This document shows positions 9,041-18,330 of a stretch of 64,000 bases of DNA, one piece after another. Each line of letters opens with the position of its first letter. Positions within the stretch are counted from its first letter, which is position 1. The notes beneath the pieces are model-generated. The model searched no databases, was not told the DNA's origin, and saw only the letters and a program-made list of their open reading frames with translations. The DNA comes from an uncultured Bacteroidales bacterium (GTDB taxonomy: Bacteria; Bacteroidota; Bacteroidia; Bacteroidales; Muribaculaceae), in contig CADBNR010000063.1 of assembly GCA_902796035.1 (NCBI GenBank), forward strand, positions 49,086 to 113,085. The letters run 5' to 3'. The position numbers were made by a program, and so were the translations under genes.

Positions 9041-10108
9041 ATGAAAAAGCACAATTTTTATGCAGGGCCGAGCATACTGACGCCCTATACCATCCAGAAG
9101 ACAGCGGATGCAGTGATTAATTTTGCAGACACGGGTCTGTCGGTGCTGGAAGTGTCGCATCGCAGCAAGGAATTCCAGGCCGTGGTAGACGAGGCCGTGG
9201 CTCTGACCAAGGAGCTTCTTCAGCTTCCGGAAGGTTACCACGTGTTGTTCTTAGGTGGTGGCGCAAGTATGCAGTTCTGCATGGTGCCCTTCAACCTGCT
9301 GGAGAAGAAGGCCGCATATCTGAACACCGGCACATGGGCATCCAACGCCATCAAGGAGGCAAAACTGTTCGGCGAGATCGACGTAGTGGCCAGCAGCGAG
9401 GACACCAAGTTCAACTATATACCCAAAAACTTCGTAATACCCACAGACGCCGACTATTTCCACTACACCAGCAACAACACCATCTACGGTACGGAACTCC
9501 GCAAGGATCCCGACAGCCCGGTGCCAATGGTGTGCGACATGTCGTCCGACATCTTCTCGCGCGTGTTCGATCCCACCAAGTATGAGGTGATCTACGCTGG
9601 CGCACAGAAGAATCTGGCCCCCGCCGGTGTCACCATCGTCATCGTCAAGGAATCGGCCTTAGGCCACGTGAGCCGCCCCATTCCCACGATGCTCGACTAC
9701 CGCACACATGTGAAGAAAGGCTCGATGTTCAACACTCCCCCGGTGCTTCCCATCTACTCGGCGCTGATGACACTGCGTTACTACAAGGAGCAGGGCGGCG
9801 TAGCAGAAATGGAACGTCGCGATGTGGAGAAGGCAGCAATCCTCTATGACGAGATCGACCGCAACAAACTGTTCATGGGCACAGTGGCCGAAGAAGACCG
9901 CTCCATCATGAACGTATGCTTCGTGATGAAACCCGACTACGCCGAGCTGGAGAAGGAATTCCTCGACTTCGCCACAAGCAAGGGAATGGTAGGAATCAAG
10001 GGTCACCGTTCGGTAGGCGGATTCCGTGCATCGCTTTATAACGCACTCCCCAAGGAGAGCGTAGAGGCATTGGTGGCCGTCATGAAGGAATTCGAAGCCA
10101 AACATTAA
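9041..10108 (+). CDS. serC: Phosphoserine aminotransferase SerC
   Basis: SerC is the PLP enzyme that transaminates 3-phosphohydroxypyruvate to phosphoserine (and can also serve pyridoxal phosphate synthesis). The 355 residues match the family from the start ([15 protein letters not shown]). Visible features are [11 protein letters not shown] for phosphate and cofactor binding, the PLP lysine at about K190 ([13 protein letters not shown]), and the C-terminal [16 protein letters not shown]. It stands 12 bases before serA and both share the promoter at 8889, so two consecutive steps of serine synthesis are made together. Confidence 0.97.
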   Translation: MKKHNFYAGPSILTPYTIQKTADAVINFADTGLSVLEVSHRSKEFQAVVDEAVALTKELLQLPEGYHVLFLGGGASMQFCMVPFNLLEKKAAYLNTGTWASNAIKEAKLFGEIDVVASSEDTKFNYIPKNFVIPTDADYFHYTSNNTIYGTELRKDPDSPVPMVCDMSSDIFSRVFDPTKYEVIYAGAQKNLAPAGVTIVIVKESALGHVSRPIPTMLDYRTHVKKGSMFNTPPVLPIYSALMTLRYYKEQGGVAEMERRDVEKAAILYDEIDRNKLFMGTVAEEDRSIMNVCFVMKPDYAELEKEFLDFATSKGMVGIKGHRSVGGFRASLYNALPKESVEALVAVMKEFEAKH

Positions 10109-10120
10109 TACAACGATGCT

Positions 10121-11038
10121 ATGAAAATACTTGTATTTACCGAAAAGCCGTTTGCCCCGGCCGCTGTCAAAGCCATAGAGAACAGCATCAACGCCTCAGG
10201 CAACGAGCTGGAAGTGGTTGAGGGAGGCACACGCTCCGACCTGCTGGAAGCCATCAGTAACGCCGACGGACTGATTGTCCGCAGCGACAAGATAGACAAC
10301 GACATCATGGATGCAGCTCCGCAGCTGAAGGTGATAGTACGCGCCGGCGCCGGCTACGACAACATCGATCTCGAAGCAGCCACAAAGCATGGCATCTGCG
10401 TGATGAACACTCCCGGCCAGAACTCCAACGCCGTGGCCGAGCTGGTGTTCGGTATGATCATCATGATGTGCCGCAACCAGTATAACGGCAAGTCGGGAAC
10501 GGAGTTGAAGGACAAGACACTGGGCCTCTACGCCTTCGGACAGGTAGGTCGAAACGTGGCTCGCATAGCCAAGGGATTCGGTATGCATGTGTCCGCGCTC
10601 GACAAGTTCGTGCCCGACGTGATGATGGAAGGCGAAGGCGTGAAGCCCCTGCATTCGGCCGACGAGCTATTCGCGGAGAATCAGTTCGTGTCGCTGCACA
10701 TCCCGGCTACAGCCGAGACGCGCAAGAGTATCGGCTACGACCTGGTGATGAAGATGCCGCAGAACGGTGTGCTGATCAACACCGCCCGCAAGGAAGTGAT
10801 AGACGAGGAAGGTCTGATGAAAGCCTTGGAGGAGCGTCCCGACCTGCGCTATGTCAGCGACATCAAGCCCGACACAGCCGAGGAGTTCGAAAAGAAATTC
10901 GCCGCACGCGTGTTCTTCACCCCCAAGAAGATGGGCGCGCAGACCGCCGAGGCCAACTTCAACGCCGGCGTGGCCGCAGCCGAGCAGGCCGTGGCCTACC
11001 TCACCGACGGCTGGGACAAATACAGAGTGAATAAATAA
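10121..11038 (+). CDS. serA: D-3-phosphoglycerate dehydrogenase, short form without ACT domain
   Basis: The 305-residue enzyme oxidises 3-phosphoglycerate, the first step of serine synthesis, just upstream of SerC in the pathway. It has the 2-hydroxyacid dehydrogenase fold: VIVRAGAGYDNID, a nucleotide-binding AFGQVGRN, and the INTARKEVID segment with the substrate arginine. It ends after the catalytic domain, so there is no C-terminal ACT domain for serine feedback. The usual catalytic TPHxGAST motif reads TPKKMGAQTAEAN, with lysine in place of histidine. As I recall, this variant is known from Bacteroides and Entamoeba enzymes, so it should be active. Confidence 0.93.
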   Translation: MKILVFTEKPFAPAAVKAIENSINASGNELEVVEGGTRSDLLEAISNADGLIVRSDKIDNDIMDAAPQLKVIVRAGAGYDNIDLEAATKHGICVMNTPGQNSNAVAELVFGMIIMMCRNQYNGKSGTELKDKTLGLYAFGQVGRNVARIAKGFGMHVSALDKFVPDVMMEGEGVKPLHSADELFAENQFVSLHIPATAETRKSIGYDLVMKMPQNGVLINTARKEVIDEEGLMKALEERPDLRYVSDIKPDTAEEFEKKFAARVFFTPKKMGAQTAEANFNAGVAAAEQAVAYLTDGWDKYRVNK

Positions 11039-11039
11039 T

Positions 11040-11070
11040 CCCGATTTATCCCGATTTATCCTGATTTAAC
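11040..11070. repeat. Short tandem repeat after serA
   Basis: The unit CCCGATTTAT occurs twice in a row, followed by a third diverged copy (CCTGATTTAA), between the serA stop codon and the terminator. Its function is unknown, and it may be simple slippage. Confidence 0.6.
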
Positions 11071-11080
11071 CCAATAACAA

Positions 11081-11110
11081 AGGCCCCGGGTCGCAATGAC
11101 CCGGGGCCTT
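11081..11110. terminator. Bidirectional terminator between serA and the M16 peptidase gene
   Basis: AGGCCCCGGGTC pairs perfectly with GACCCGGGGCCT across a five-base loop (GCAAT). The short T and A runs on either side let it serve both of these convergent genes. Confidence 0.85.
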
Positions 11111-11133
11111 ATATTGTGTCTGTGTGTTTCCGA

Positions 11134-13938
11134 TTACTTCTCGGCTACACCTGTCATTACGAAGTCAAGACGGTTCTTGGAGGGGTCAAGCTGCTTCATG
11201 AACTTGTTGAGACCCTCTACGGTCATGCCGTCTATTGCGGCCTTATGGCCGGAGATGTTGTCGAAGCCCAGCAACCAGTCTGTCAGATTGTTTTTCCAAT
11301 AGTTGTTGGTACGGACATTAATCTCATACTGCTTTGCCATAGCCTCGCGTACCTTGTTGAAGTGCTCGGCTTTAGCACCGTTCTTAAGCAGGTTTGCAAG
11401 CTCGGTGTTGGCACGGTCCATCAGTTTCTGCTGAACGTCGGCATTTGTCTGGAACCAGTAGCCAAGCTGCCAGTGGTTGGTATACTGGTTGAAGCCGCCG
11501 AATCCCTGAGGGCTGTATGTACCTCCTTCTTCCTCACGCAACGTCTCCGTATAAATGATGTCCATGATATCGCCCACTGCCGAAATCATGCATCTGTTGG
11601 CTATGGAATAAGGAATCTCTGTACCATTGCTTACCACGAATACCTGTGTAGAAGGCGTAGCCATCGGGATGTCGAAGTGATCCTTCACATCACCCTTGAC
11701 GTATGGACGGGGCGAGATAGCCTTTACCTGGGTAGCCTTACCCTTGGAGGGAAGCGAGGCGATATATTTCTCAAGCAACGGCTTCAGAGTAGCAGCGTCG
11801 ATATTGCCGACGAACAGGAAGGTAAAGTCGGCGGCGTTAGCCATGCTCTGCTTGGCCATCTTAAGCATTTCGGAATAGTCAGCCTTCTCCAGCATGCTGA
11901 CAGAAGGAACGTTATAATAAAGATCGTCGTGGCAGTTCTGAGCCTGATCGAGACGGCTGCTGAAAACGAACTGCGGACTCTTCTCCTGCTCGCGGAGGAA
12001 ACCTATGGTCTGTTCTATGTTGGCACGATATGCCGCAGTGTCAGGCTGAAGGTCGGTCATGGTCTCGTACAGAACCTCCATGAACACGGGAAGATCCTTG
12101 ACAGTGGACTGTCCTTTGAGCGACGTCACGGCGTTGTCTACGCTATAGCTCAGTTCCACTTTCTTGCCTGCCAGATATTTCGATACGGTCGATGCCTTGT
12201 ATTCCCCGAATTTGGAAGCGTCCACAGCATCCGACATGCACATCACATTTGCAGCCTGGCTCTTGCTGTAGATGTCGCGTCCGCCCTTACGGAAAGCAGT
12301 GAACAGAATCTCGTCGGCCTTGAAGTCGGTGGGCTTTATCACAACCTTCGCGCCGTTGCTAAGCGTAAACTCGGTTGTTCCGAACTGTCCTGCCTTCTCG
12401 CTCTTGATCTTGCCGGCCTTCGGAGCCTTGGCTACTAATGTGGACGGAAGTTCCTCGTCTACGTATGCCGTGTACTCGGCGTTGATAATCTTGTTGAGGT
12501 CGGCTGTCATCACCTCCTCGGACACCATTTCCATACCTTCGCGCTCAGGCTGCGAGACGACGATGACCTGATTGTTGGGCGTAAGGATCTGGGAAGCCAT
12601 CATGTTAAGTTCCTGAACGGGTATCACCGGAAGAACCTGCTTCATCAGTGTGAACTCCTGCTCGGCGCCGGGATTGGCGGTATTGTCGATGAACGTGCGG
12701 ATCAGACGACGTGCCAGAGCGGATGTCTTGGTGGAATTACGCTCGTTGTAGGCCTTCTCGTAGGTAGATAGGAGTTCATCGCGTGCACGGACAAGTTCTG
12801 ACTCCATGAATCCGGTCTTGCAGGCACGGGCCACGATAGCCAGGGCATCGTCGTAAGCGTCCTTGATGCCGTCTTTGGCTATGATGGTGATGTCAAACGC
12901 ATCCTTGGTAGTCGATACATAGAAGTCGCCGAAGCTCACGCCTGCATACGAGTACTTGCAGTTGGGATCCTTCGAATGCTCCTGCAGACGGTTGTTGATC
13001 ATCATCTCGATCAGAGCCTGTACCACACTCTCCTGCATATATGCCATGACGGTGTTACGCTCCTCGAAAGGAATCTTGTCGCTCTTGAACGACACGCTGA
13101 TCATCTTGTAAGGCATTTCCTTGTCGGTGAAATATGCAAAGATGGGCTTCTCGTTGTCGCTGACCGTGGGATATACGCGTGGAGCGGCATTCTCGGGCAT
13201 CGGGATCTTGCTGAACAGGTCCTTCACCTTCTGTTCCATCTCGTTTACATCGAAGTCACCGACAATCACGATACCCTGCTGGTCCGGACGATACCATTTG
13301 TGATAGTAGTCGCGGATGGCCTGCGGCGGGAAGTTGCGCACAATCTCCATCTTGCCGATAGGCATCTGCTGATACTGGTACTCCTTGTACAGTACGGGGA
13401 GGATAGCCTCAAACATACGGTTCTGGGCATCGCGACGGCTGCGCCATTCCTCCTCGATCACGCCGCGCTCGGCATTGATCTCGTCCTCCTCCAGCAGGAT
13501 GCTGCCGCTCCAATCGCTCAATACGAGGAGTACGGAATCCATCAGGGCCTTGTCAGTAGTAGGCACGTTGTCGATGTTGTATACTGTCTCGTCAAAGCCG
13601 GTGTAGGCGTTGATGTCCGCGCCGAAGCGGATACCCTTCGACTGCAGATAGTTCAGCATGTTCTTGCCGGGATAGTGCTTGGTACCGTTGAAAGCCATGT
13701 GCTCCAGGAAGTGGGCCAGACCAAGCTGATTCTCGTTCTCAAGCGTGGAGCCGACCTTCTGGGCGATGTAGAAGTTGGCACGCTCCTTCGGCTCCTCGTT
13801 GTGCAGGAGGTAGTACGTCAGGCCGTTGTCCAGCTTGCCATGTCTTACTTCCGGATTCAACGGAATAGCCAGATTCTGTCCGTAAGCCATGACACAGGTC
13901 ATTCCCAGCATGGCCAGACTTGCAATCTTTCTGATCAT
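11134..13938 (-). CDS. Secreted M16 family zinc peptidase (insulinase/pitrilysin type), duplicated-domain form
   Basis: The 934-residue product begins with a signal peptide (SLAMLGMTCVMAYGQ). It carries the inverted zinc motif HFLEH at residues 76-80, with MAFNGTKHYP after it and the downstream glutamate region NAERGVIEEEW near residues 150-160. The C-terminal half is a second, inactive M16 domain (LPSKGKATQ and EEEGGTYSPQGFGG). Such two-domain proteases degrade peptides in the periplasm or at the surface of Bacteroidetes. The gene is alone on the minus strand, converging on serA, and ends at a shared terminator. Confidence 0.95.
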   Translation of the reverse strand: MIRKIASLAMLGMTCVMAYGQNLAIPLNPEVRHGKLDNGLTYYLLHNEEPKERANFYIAQKVGSTLENENQLGLAHFLEHMAFNGTKHYPGKNMLNYLQSKGIRFGADINAYTGFDETVYNIDNVPTTDKALMDSVLLVLSDWSGSILLEEDEINAERGVIEEEWRSRRDAQNRMFEAILPVLYKEYQYQQMPIGKMEIVRNFPPQAIRDYYHKWYRPDQQGIVIVGDFDVNEMEQKVKDLFSKIPMPENAAPRVYPTVSDNEKPIFAYFTDKEMPYKMISVSFKSDKIPFEERNTVMAYMQESVVQALIEMMINNRLQEHSKDPNCKYSYAGVSFGDFYVSTTKDAFDITIIAKDGIKDAYDDALAIVARACKTGFMESELVRARDELLSTYEKAYNERNSTKTSALARRLIRTFIDNTANPGAEQEFTLMKQVLPVIPVQELNMMASQILTPNNQVIVVSQPEREGMEMVSEEVMTADLNKIINAEYTAYVDEELPSTLVAKAPKAGKIKSEKAGQFGTTEFTLSNGAKVVIKPTDFKADEILFTAFRKGGRDIYSKSQAANVMCMSDAVDASKFGEYKASTVSKYLAGKKVELSYSVDNAVTSLKGQSTVKDLPVFMEVLYETMTDLQPDTAAYRANIEQTIGFLREQEKSPQFVFSSRLDQAQNCHDDLYYNVPSVSMLEKADYSEMLKMAKQSMANAADFTFLFVGNIDAATLKPLLEKYIASLPSKGKATQVKAISPRPYVKGDVKDHFDIPMATPSTQVFVVSNGTEIPYSIANRCMISAVGDIMDIIYTETLREEEGGTYSPQGFGGFNQYTNHWQLGYWFQTNADVQQKLMDRANTELANLLKNGAKAEHFNKVREAMAKQYEINVRTNNYWKNNLTDWLLGFDNISGHKAAIDGMTVEGLNKFMKQLDPSKNRLDFVMTGVAEK

Positions 13939-14049
13939 ATTTATATTGTTATTGGTGTGTTAATTGTGATTATCGGCAGAAATGCAAGAGACGATATCGT
14001 AGCGTTTAGTGTTGATACTGTTAATAGGAATTAAAAATAACAGCAAGGT

Positions 14050-14619
14050 TTAATACCTACGGTGCTTTTTGGACTTGTGGAAACGCATCGTGGTGTGCTG
14101 CGTTATGACATAGTCCATGGGCACGTCGTGTCCCTCGCACGGTATCTCGTCCATCAGCTGGAAGTCATAGCCCACTCCCACCGTCGTGGCTTTGGTGCCG
14201 GCCAGCAAGCGGTCGTAGAATCCCTTGCCACGTCCCAGACGGTTGCCCCGACGGTCAAAGGCTACGCCTGGCACCACTATCATCTCCAGCTGGCACGCAT
14301 CCACCGTGTCGTTGCCCGTCGGCTCCTCGATATGGAACGAGCCAAGTTCCAGACGGGATTCGTCGTATGGAAGGATCTCCAGGTTCACGCCGTTGACACG
14401 CGGCAGATAGAAATGCTTGCGACCATGCCATTTCTTCAGAAACGCACGTGTTGACAGCTCGTCGCTCAGTGAGTGGTACATGAGGATGCGGTCAGCCATC
14501 ATGAACGCGGCCGTATCTTCCAGACGCGCGAACACCTCCAGTGCCGATGCCTCTTTTTCGGTTTCCAACAGCATCTTGCGCATCGCGCTCACCTTTCTCC
14601 TTATGTCTCGCTTATCCAT
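14050..14619 (-). CDS. 5-formyltetrahydrofolate cyclo-ligase
   Basis: This cytoplasmic enzyme uses ATP to convert 5-formyl-THF to 5,10-methenyl-THF. The 189 residues fit the family: the basic start DKRDIRRKVSAMRKML, the central LPRVNGVNLEILPYD, and the nucleotide-binding VVPGVAFDRRGNRLGRGKGFYDRLL. It lies two bases after the S41 protease stop in the direction of transcription and so belongs to the minus-strand run that starts with malic enzyme or a nearer promoter. The C-terminus is unusually basic (KSKKHRRY). Confidence 0.95.
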   Translation of the reverse strand: MDKRDIRRKVSAMRKMLLETEKEASALEVFARLEDTAAFMMADRILMYHSLSDELSTRAFLKKWHGRKHFYLPRVNGVNLEILPYDESRLELGSFHIEEPTGNDTVDACQLEMIVVPGVAFDRRGNRLGRGKGFYDRLLAGTKATTVGVGYDFQLMDEIPCEGHDVPMDYVITQHTTMRFHKSKKHRRY

Positions 14620-14621
14620 AG

Positions 14622-16250
14622 CTATTTCTTTTTACTTGGTTTAATGTTTACGGGCGATTGTCCCCTTTCCAGCAGACGCAAAGCCTCCGCTACCGTCTTG
14701 TCTTCCTGATTCAGTATCTTGATCAGGCCTTCGTAGCCTACCAGGTCACGTGCAATCACTCCCTTTATCTGATTTAACAACAAACCGCGCGATTGGTTGA
14801 TGTAATACCACCTTGCGGGCAGCCCTTTGCGGGCGGCGTAACTCACGAAATTCTGCAGCAGCGTATTGTCTCGCGGCAGGATGCGCATCATGCTCTCGAC
14901 GCTCTTGTCCTTCATCATCGGGCGGTAGGAATCGGCCATATATTGCGCGAAGGTATTGATCAGACCCTTGTTCACAGCCTCAAGATAATAGGAAGTGTAT
15001 CCGGTGGTGTCTTCGGGCACGAACACATCGGGCATTATGCCGCCCCCTCCATACACCTCGCGCCCGTTCACGGTGCGGAACAGTTTGCTCTTGTCCAGCT
15101 TGATGCTGTCGCGCGAATAGAACTCGCCGTGCGTGTAGCGGTCGGCGATGTCCATCTCATATTTGCCGTTCTTGCCGCGCTTGTATTCCTTCTGGATGCA
15201 TCGTCCCGAAGGAGTGTAGTAGCGGGCCACGGTAAGACGTACGGCCGAGCTGTCAGGCAGCGAGAGTTGGTTCTGCACCAGGCCCTTGCCGAACGTACGA
15301 CGCCCGATGACAAGACCGCGGTCGTTGTCCTGGATGGCTCCGGCGAAGATTTCCGACGCGGAGGCCGAGAACTCGTTTGTTATCACAGTCAGCGGAACGT
15401 TCTGGAATTGTCCCGTGCCGTCGCTGGTGGCTATGGTCTGATTCTCGGCGTTGCGTCCCTTGGTGAATACTATGCCGCGGCCGGCAGGCAGGAATTCGTT
15501 GGCCATGTATATGGCCTGGTCCATAAAGCCTCCCGAATTGCCGCGAAGGTCCACTATGTACTTCTTGGCTCCTTCTTTCTGCAGACGTGTCAGAGCGGTG
15601 TAGAACTCGCTGTAGGTGGTACGGGCGAACTTGCTTACCTTAACGTAACCGTTGTCGCCGGTCATCATATATGCGGCGTCAACGCTGTTGGAAGGTATCT
15701 GGCCGCGCACTATGTTGAATGTGAGCGGAGTCTTGGAACTGCGCCGTTTCACCAGTGTCTTGACCTGTGTGCCCTCTTTGCCTCGCAGGGTCTTGAACAC
15801 TTCCTCGCTGCTGATCTTCTCGCCGGTCAGTTTCTTGCCGTTAGCCTCCAGAATGAGGTCGCCGGGGAGTATGCCCACTTTCTCGGCCGGACCGCCGGTT
15901 ATCACCTCCACCACGGTCACGGTGTCGTTCAGTACCTGGAATGCCACGCCGATACCGCCGAACGACCCTTCGAGGTCATCGTTGGCAATAGTCAGCGACT
16001 CGGCCGGAATGTAGGCCGAATGAGGATCGAGCGATGCCAGCAGGTCAGGTATAGACTCGTTTATAAGACTGTCGATGTCGATTGGATCCACATATTGCTC
16101 CTGTATCATGCCCAGAACGGTGCGAAGCTTTTCCTCGCCGGGACTAAGCAGATGCTGGGTCGAGCGCTTTCCGATGAACAAGCCCCCGATTATGCCCAGA
16201 CTCAGGAACAGAGGCAACAGTATGTATCCGTAATTTTTCTTTTTCATCAA
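14622..16250 (-). CDS. S41 family C-terminal processing peptidase (CtpA/Prc-like)
   Basis: This is a periplasmic serine protease with an N-terminal membrane anchor (residues about 8-27). A PDZ domain at about 85-170 includes GSFGGIGVAF and GDLILEANGK. The protease domain holds a Ser-Lys dyad, S297 in NEFSASASE and K322 in RRTFGKG. The total of 542 residues includes a C-terminal extension of about 150 residues, as is usual in Bacteroidetes members. It probably trims the C-termini of envelope proteins. It overlaps the dCMP deaminase gene by four bases, so the two are translated together. Confidence 0.95.
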   Translation of the reverse strand: MMKKKNYGYILLPLFLSLGIIGGLFIGKRSTQHLLSPGEEKLRTVLGMIQEQYVDPIDIDSLINESIPDLLASLDPHSAYIPAESLTIANDDLEGSFGGIGVAFQVLNDTVTVVEVITGGPAEKVGILPGDLILEANGKKLTGEKISSEEVFKTLRGKEGTQVKTLVKRRSSKTPLTFNIVRGQIPSNSVDAAYMMTGDNGYVKVSKFARTTYSEFYTALTRLQKEGAKKYIVDLRGNSGGFMDQAIYMANEFLPAGRGIVFTKGRNAENQTIATSDGTGQFQNVPLTVITNEFSASASEIFAGAIQDNDRGLVIGRRTFGKGLVQNQLSLPDSSAVRLTVARYYTPSGRCIQKEYKRGKNGKYEMDIADRYTHGEFYSRDSIKLDKSKLFRTVNGREVYGGGGIMPDVFVPEDTTGYTSYYLEAVNKGLINTFAQYMADSYRPMMKDKSVESMMRILPRDNTLLQNFVSYAARKGLPARWYYINQSRGLLLNQIKGVIARDLVGYEGLIKILNQEDKTVAEALRLLERGQSPVNIKPSKKK

Positions 16251-16726
16251 TGTATGGATTGATCCTTACAATCATCACATCCGCATCCTCCGGCATCCTT
16301 GCCATCATTGTCCAAGGGGATGTGAACGGTCTCGATACCTGCCCGCTTCAGCAGATCGAGACCGTCGGTGATACGGTACAGGTCGGAGAAAACCACACGT
16401 TTTATACCAGCCTGTATTATCAGTTTCGAACACTCCATGCATGGACTTGCGGTGATATACAGCGTACTCCCCTCGCTGCTGTTGTTGCTACGCGCCACCT
16501 TGGTAATGGCGTTGGCTTCGGCATGAAGCACATACGGGAATGTGGTGCCCTCTTCAGTCTCGCATACGTTCGGGAATCCGGAAGGTGTACCATTGTAGCC
16601 GTCGGAGATTATCATCTTGTCCTTTACCAGGAGCGCGCCGACCTTACGACGTTCGCAATATGAATTTTCCGCCCATATCGACGCCATGCGCAGATAGCGG
16701 CGATCCAGCATATCCTGTTTGTCCAT
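16247..16726 (-). CDS. Deoxycytidylate (dCMP) deaminase
   Basis: The enzyme deaminates dCMP to dUMP and so feeds thymidylate synthesis. At 159 residues it shows the zinc-binding pattern of the cytidine deaminase superfamily: HAEANAI (H68, catalytic E70) and SPCMECS (C96, C99). The segment GYNGTPSGFPNVCE is typical of dCMP deaminase and ComEB. The C-terminus has a cysteine-rich tail (GGCGCDDCKDQ) that may bind a metal. It is translationally coupled to the S41 protease gene. Confidence 0.95.
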   Translation of the reverse strand: MDKQDMLDRRYLRMASIWAENSYCERRKVGALLVKDKMIISDGYNGTPSGFPNVCETEEGTTFPYVLHAEANAITKVARSNNSSEGSTLYITASPCMECSKLIIQAGIKRVVFSDLYRITDGLDLLKRAGIETVHIPLDNDGKDAGGCGCDDCKDQSIH

Positions 16727-16765
16727 GATTGGCAGTGTGTTATATTATTATAATTCAAGCAATGC

Positions 16766-17710
16766 TTAAAGGTCGTTGTGGTCCACAAGGAAACGCTCCG
16801 CGTCCATGGCGGCGCGGCATCCGGTACCGGCGGCACACACGGCCTGACGATATATTGGATCGGCGCAGTCACCGGCCGCGAACACACCCTCAACGCTTGT
16901 GCTTGTGGTGGGTGACTGCACCCGGATATATCCCTCATTGTCCAGGTCAAGCTGTCCCCGGAATATCTGTGTGGCGGGTATATGGCCGATGGCCAGAAAG
17001 AATCCATCAAGCGGAAGGTCGAAACGTTCCTCCTTCTCCTCGCCTAAGTGACGCACTATGTGAGCGCCCTCGACGCCGTCCTCGCCATACAGGCCCGTGG
17101 CGTTGCACTTGAACAGTATCTCGATGTTCTCCTTCTTGAACACACGCTGCTGCAGTGTGTGCGACGCGCGCAGATGATCCTTGCGTACAATCATGTACAC
17201 CTTGCTTGCCAATGTTGAGAGGTACAGGGCCTCCTCGCAGGCTGTGTCGCCGCCGCCCACGACGGCCACTGTACGCTTGCGGTAAAAGAACCCGTCGCAC
17301 GTGGCACAGGCGCTCACGCCCAGGCCGCGATACTTCTCCTCGTCCGAAAGTCCAAGATAACGGGCCTTGGCTCCGGTGCATATTATCACTGTCTCGGCCA
17401 CTATCACGTCTCCCCTGTCGTCATGACACACAAAGGGGCGCTTGCTGAAATCCACCTTGTCAATGGTGCGCGACACTATCTCCGTGCCGTAACGTTCGCT
17501 CTGCTTGCGCAGGTCGTCCATCATCTCCTGACCGAGAATCCCTTCCGGATATCCCGGGAAGTTTTCGATCTCGGTGGTTTGTGTCAGCTGGCCGCCGGGC
17601 TGATCGCCCTCGTAAAGCATCGGCGACAGATTGGCGCGCGATGCGTATATGCCCGCCGTATATCCTGCGGGCCCCGACCCTATTATCAGTACTTTGGTAT
17701 GCTTTTCCAT
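16766..17710 (-). CDS. trxB: Thioredoxin-disulfide reductase
   Basis: TrxB is the flavoprotein that uses NADPH to reduce thioredoxin in the cytoplasm. The 314 residues contain the FAD motif GSGPAGYTAGIYA (residues 11-23), the redox pair CATC (C135, C138), the NADPH motif GGGDTACEEALYL, and the C-terminal FAD motif GVFAAGDCAD. The length is normal. It lies two bases after the LolA-like gene and 39 bases before dCMP deaminase on the same strand. Confidence 0.97.
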   Translation of the reverse strand: MEKHTKVLIIGSGPAGYTAGIYASRANLSPMLYEGDQPGGQLTQTTEIENFPGYPEGILGQEMMDDLRKQSERYGTEIVSRTIDKVDFSKRPFVCHDDRGDVIVAETVIICTGAKARYLGLSDEEKYRGLGVSACATCDGFFYRKRTVAVVGGGDTACEEALYLSTLASKVYMIVRKDHLRASHTLQQRVFKKENIEILFKCNATGLYGEDGVEGAHIVRHLGEEKEERFDLPLDGFFLAIGHIPATQIFRGQLDLDNEGYIRVQSPTTSTSVEGVFAAGDCADPIYRQAVCAAGTGCRAAMDAERFLVDHNDL

Positions 17711-17712
17711 AA

Positions 17713-18330
17713 TTATCGTATGTCTACTATTTCGTAATCCTTATACTTTGCCGCCGGGAACGTGAACGTGCTTTGCGGCAGCTTACCGTTAAGGTTAAGA
17801 TTCGTGATGTAAACGGTGCTCCGTATGTCTTCGTTTGTCCGGACTATGAACCGTTCCGGCAACAGGGTCTTTGTGTCGATGGCCACCTCTATGGCCTTGA
17901 TGTCCGCGTTCTTGTTTTTCGGGTTCAGCAACACCAGATACTTGCCGGCCTCCTTGCGCTTGCTGAAAAACAGCCGATAGGTGCTATTGTAGCCGTTCAG
18001 GTAAATCAGCGGGTTGGCGTCGGCCACATCGGCCGGTTCGGGAGTGGATACCGTCACCTCTTTCGTATTAGGATTCAGCGTCCATAGAGTTTTGCCGTCA
18101 AACCATTGCTTGCCGAACTGGCCGGATTCTATGTATGTCCGCGTACCGTCGAACTTGAACGAACCGGCGGCCGACCCTTGGTCACCGCTGACACGGAAGT
18201 TGCCGGTTATCCCTTTGGCGCCTTTGATTTTGCCTACCATCTGCTGCATCACCTCCTGCGGTGTTATCGCGTATGATGTGAACGATACCGCCGCGAGAGC
18301 CGTCAGCATCGATACGATTACTTTTCGCAT
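17713..18330 (-). CDS. LolA-like outer-membrane lipoprotein carrier
   Basis: The 205-residue periplasmic protein has a signal peptide ([15 protein letters not shown]). The LolA/LolB fold is suggested by [31 protein letters not shown] and [17 protein letters not shown]. LolA carries lipoproteins across the periplasm to the outer membrane. The start overlaps the malic enzyme gene by 13 bases, so expression is coupled. Bacteroidetes have several LolA-like paralogues, so this one is not certain to be the main carrier. Confidence 0.85.
   Translation of the reverse strand: MRKVIVSMLTALAAVSFTSYAITPQEVMQQMVGKIKGAKGITGNFRVSGDQGSAAGSFKFDGTRTYIESGQFGKQWFDGKTLWTLNPNTKEVTVSTPEPADVADANPLIYLNGYNSTYRLFFSKRKEAGKYLVLLNPKNKNADIKAIEVAIDTKTLLPERFIVRTNEDIRSTVYITNLNLNGKLPQSTFTFPAAKYKDYEIVDIR

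Noticed and set aside
11116-12438. Long open frame on the plus strand (440 codons) opposite the M16 peptidase gene
   Set aside because: It is antisense to a clear M16 peptidase, resembles no protein family, and arises from the codon bias of the real gene. The same applies to 14793-16262 (+), 44956-46839 (-) and similar frames.
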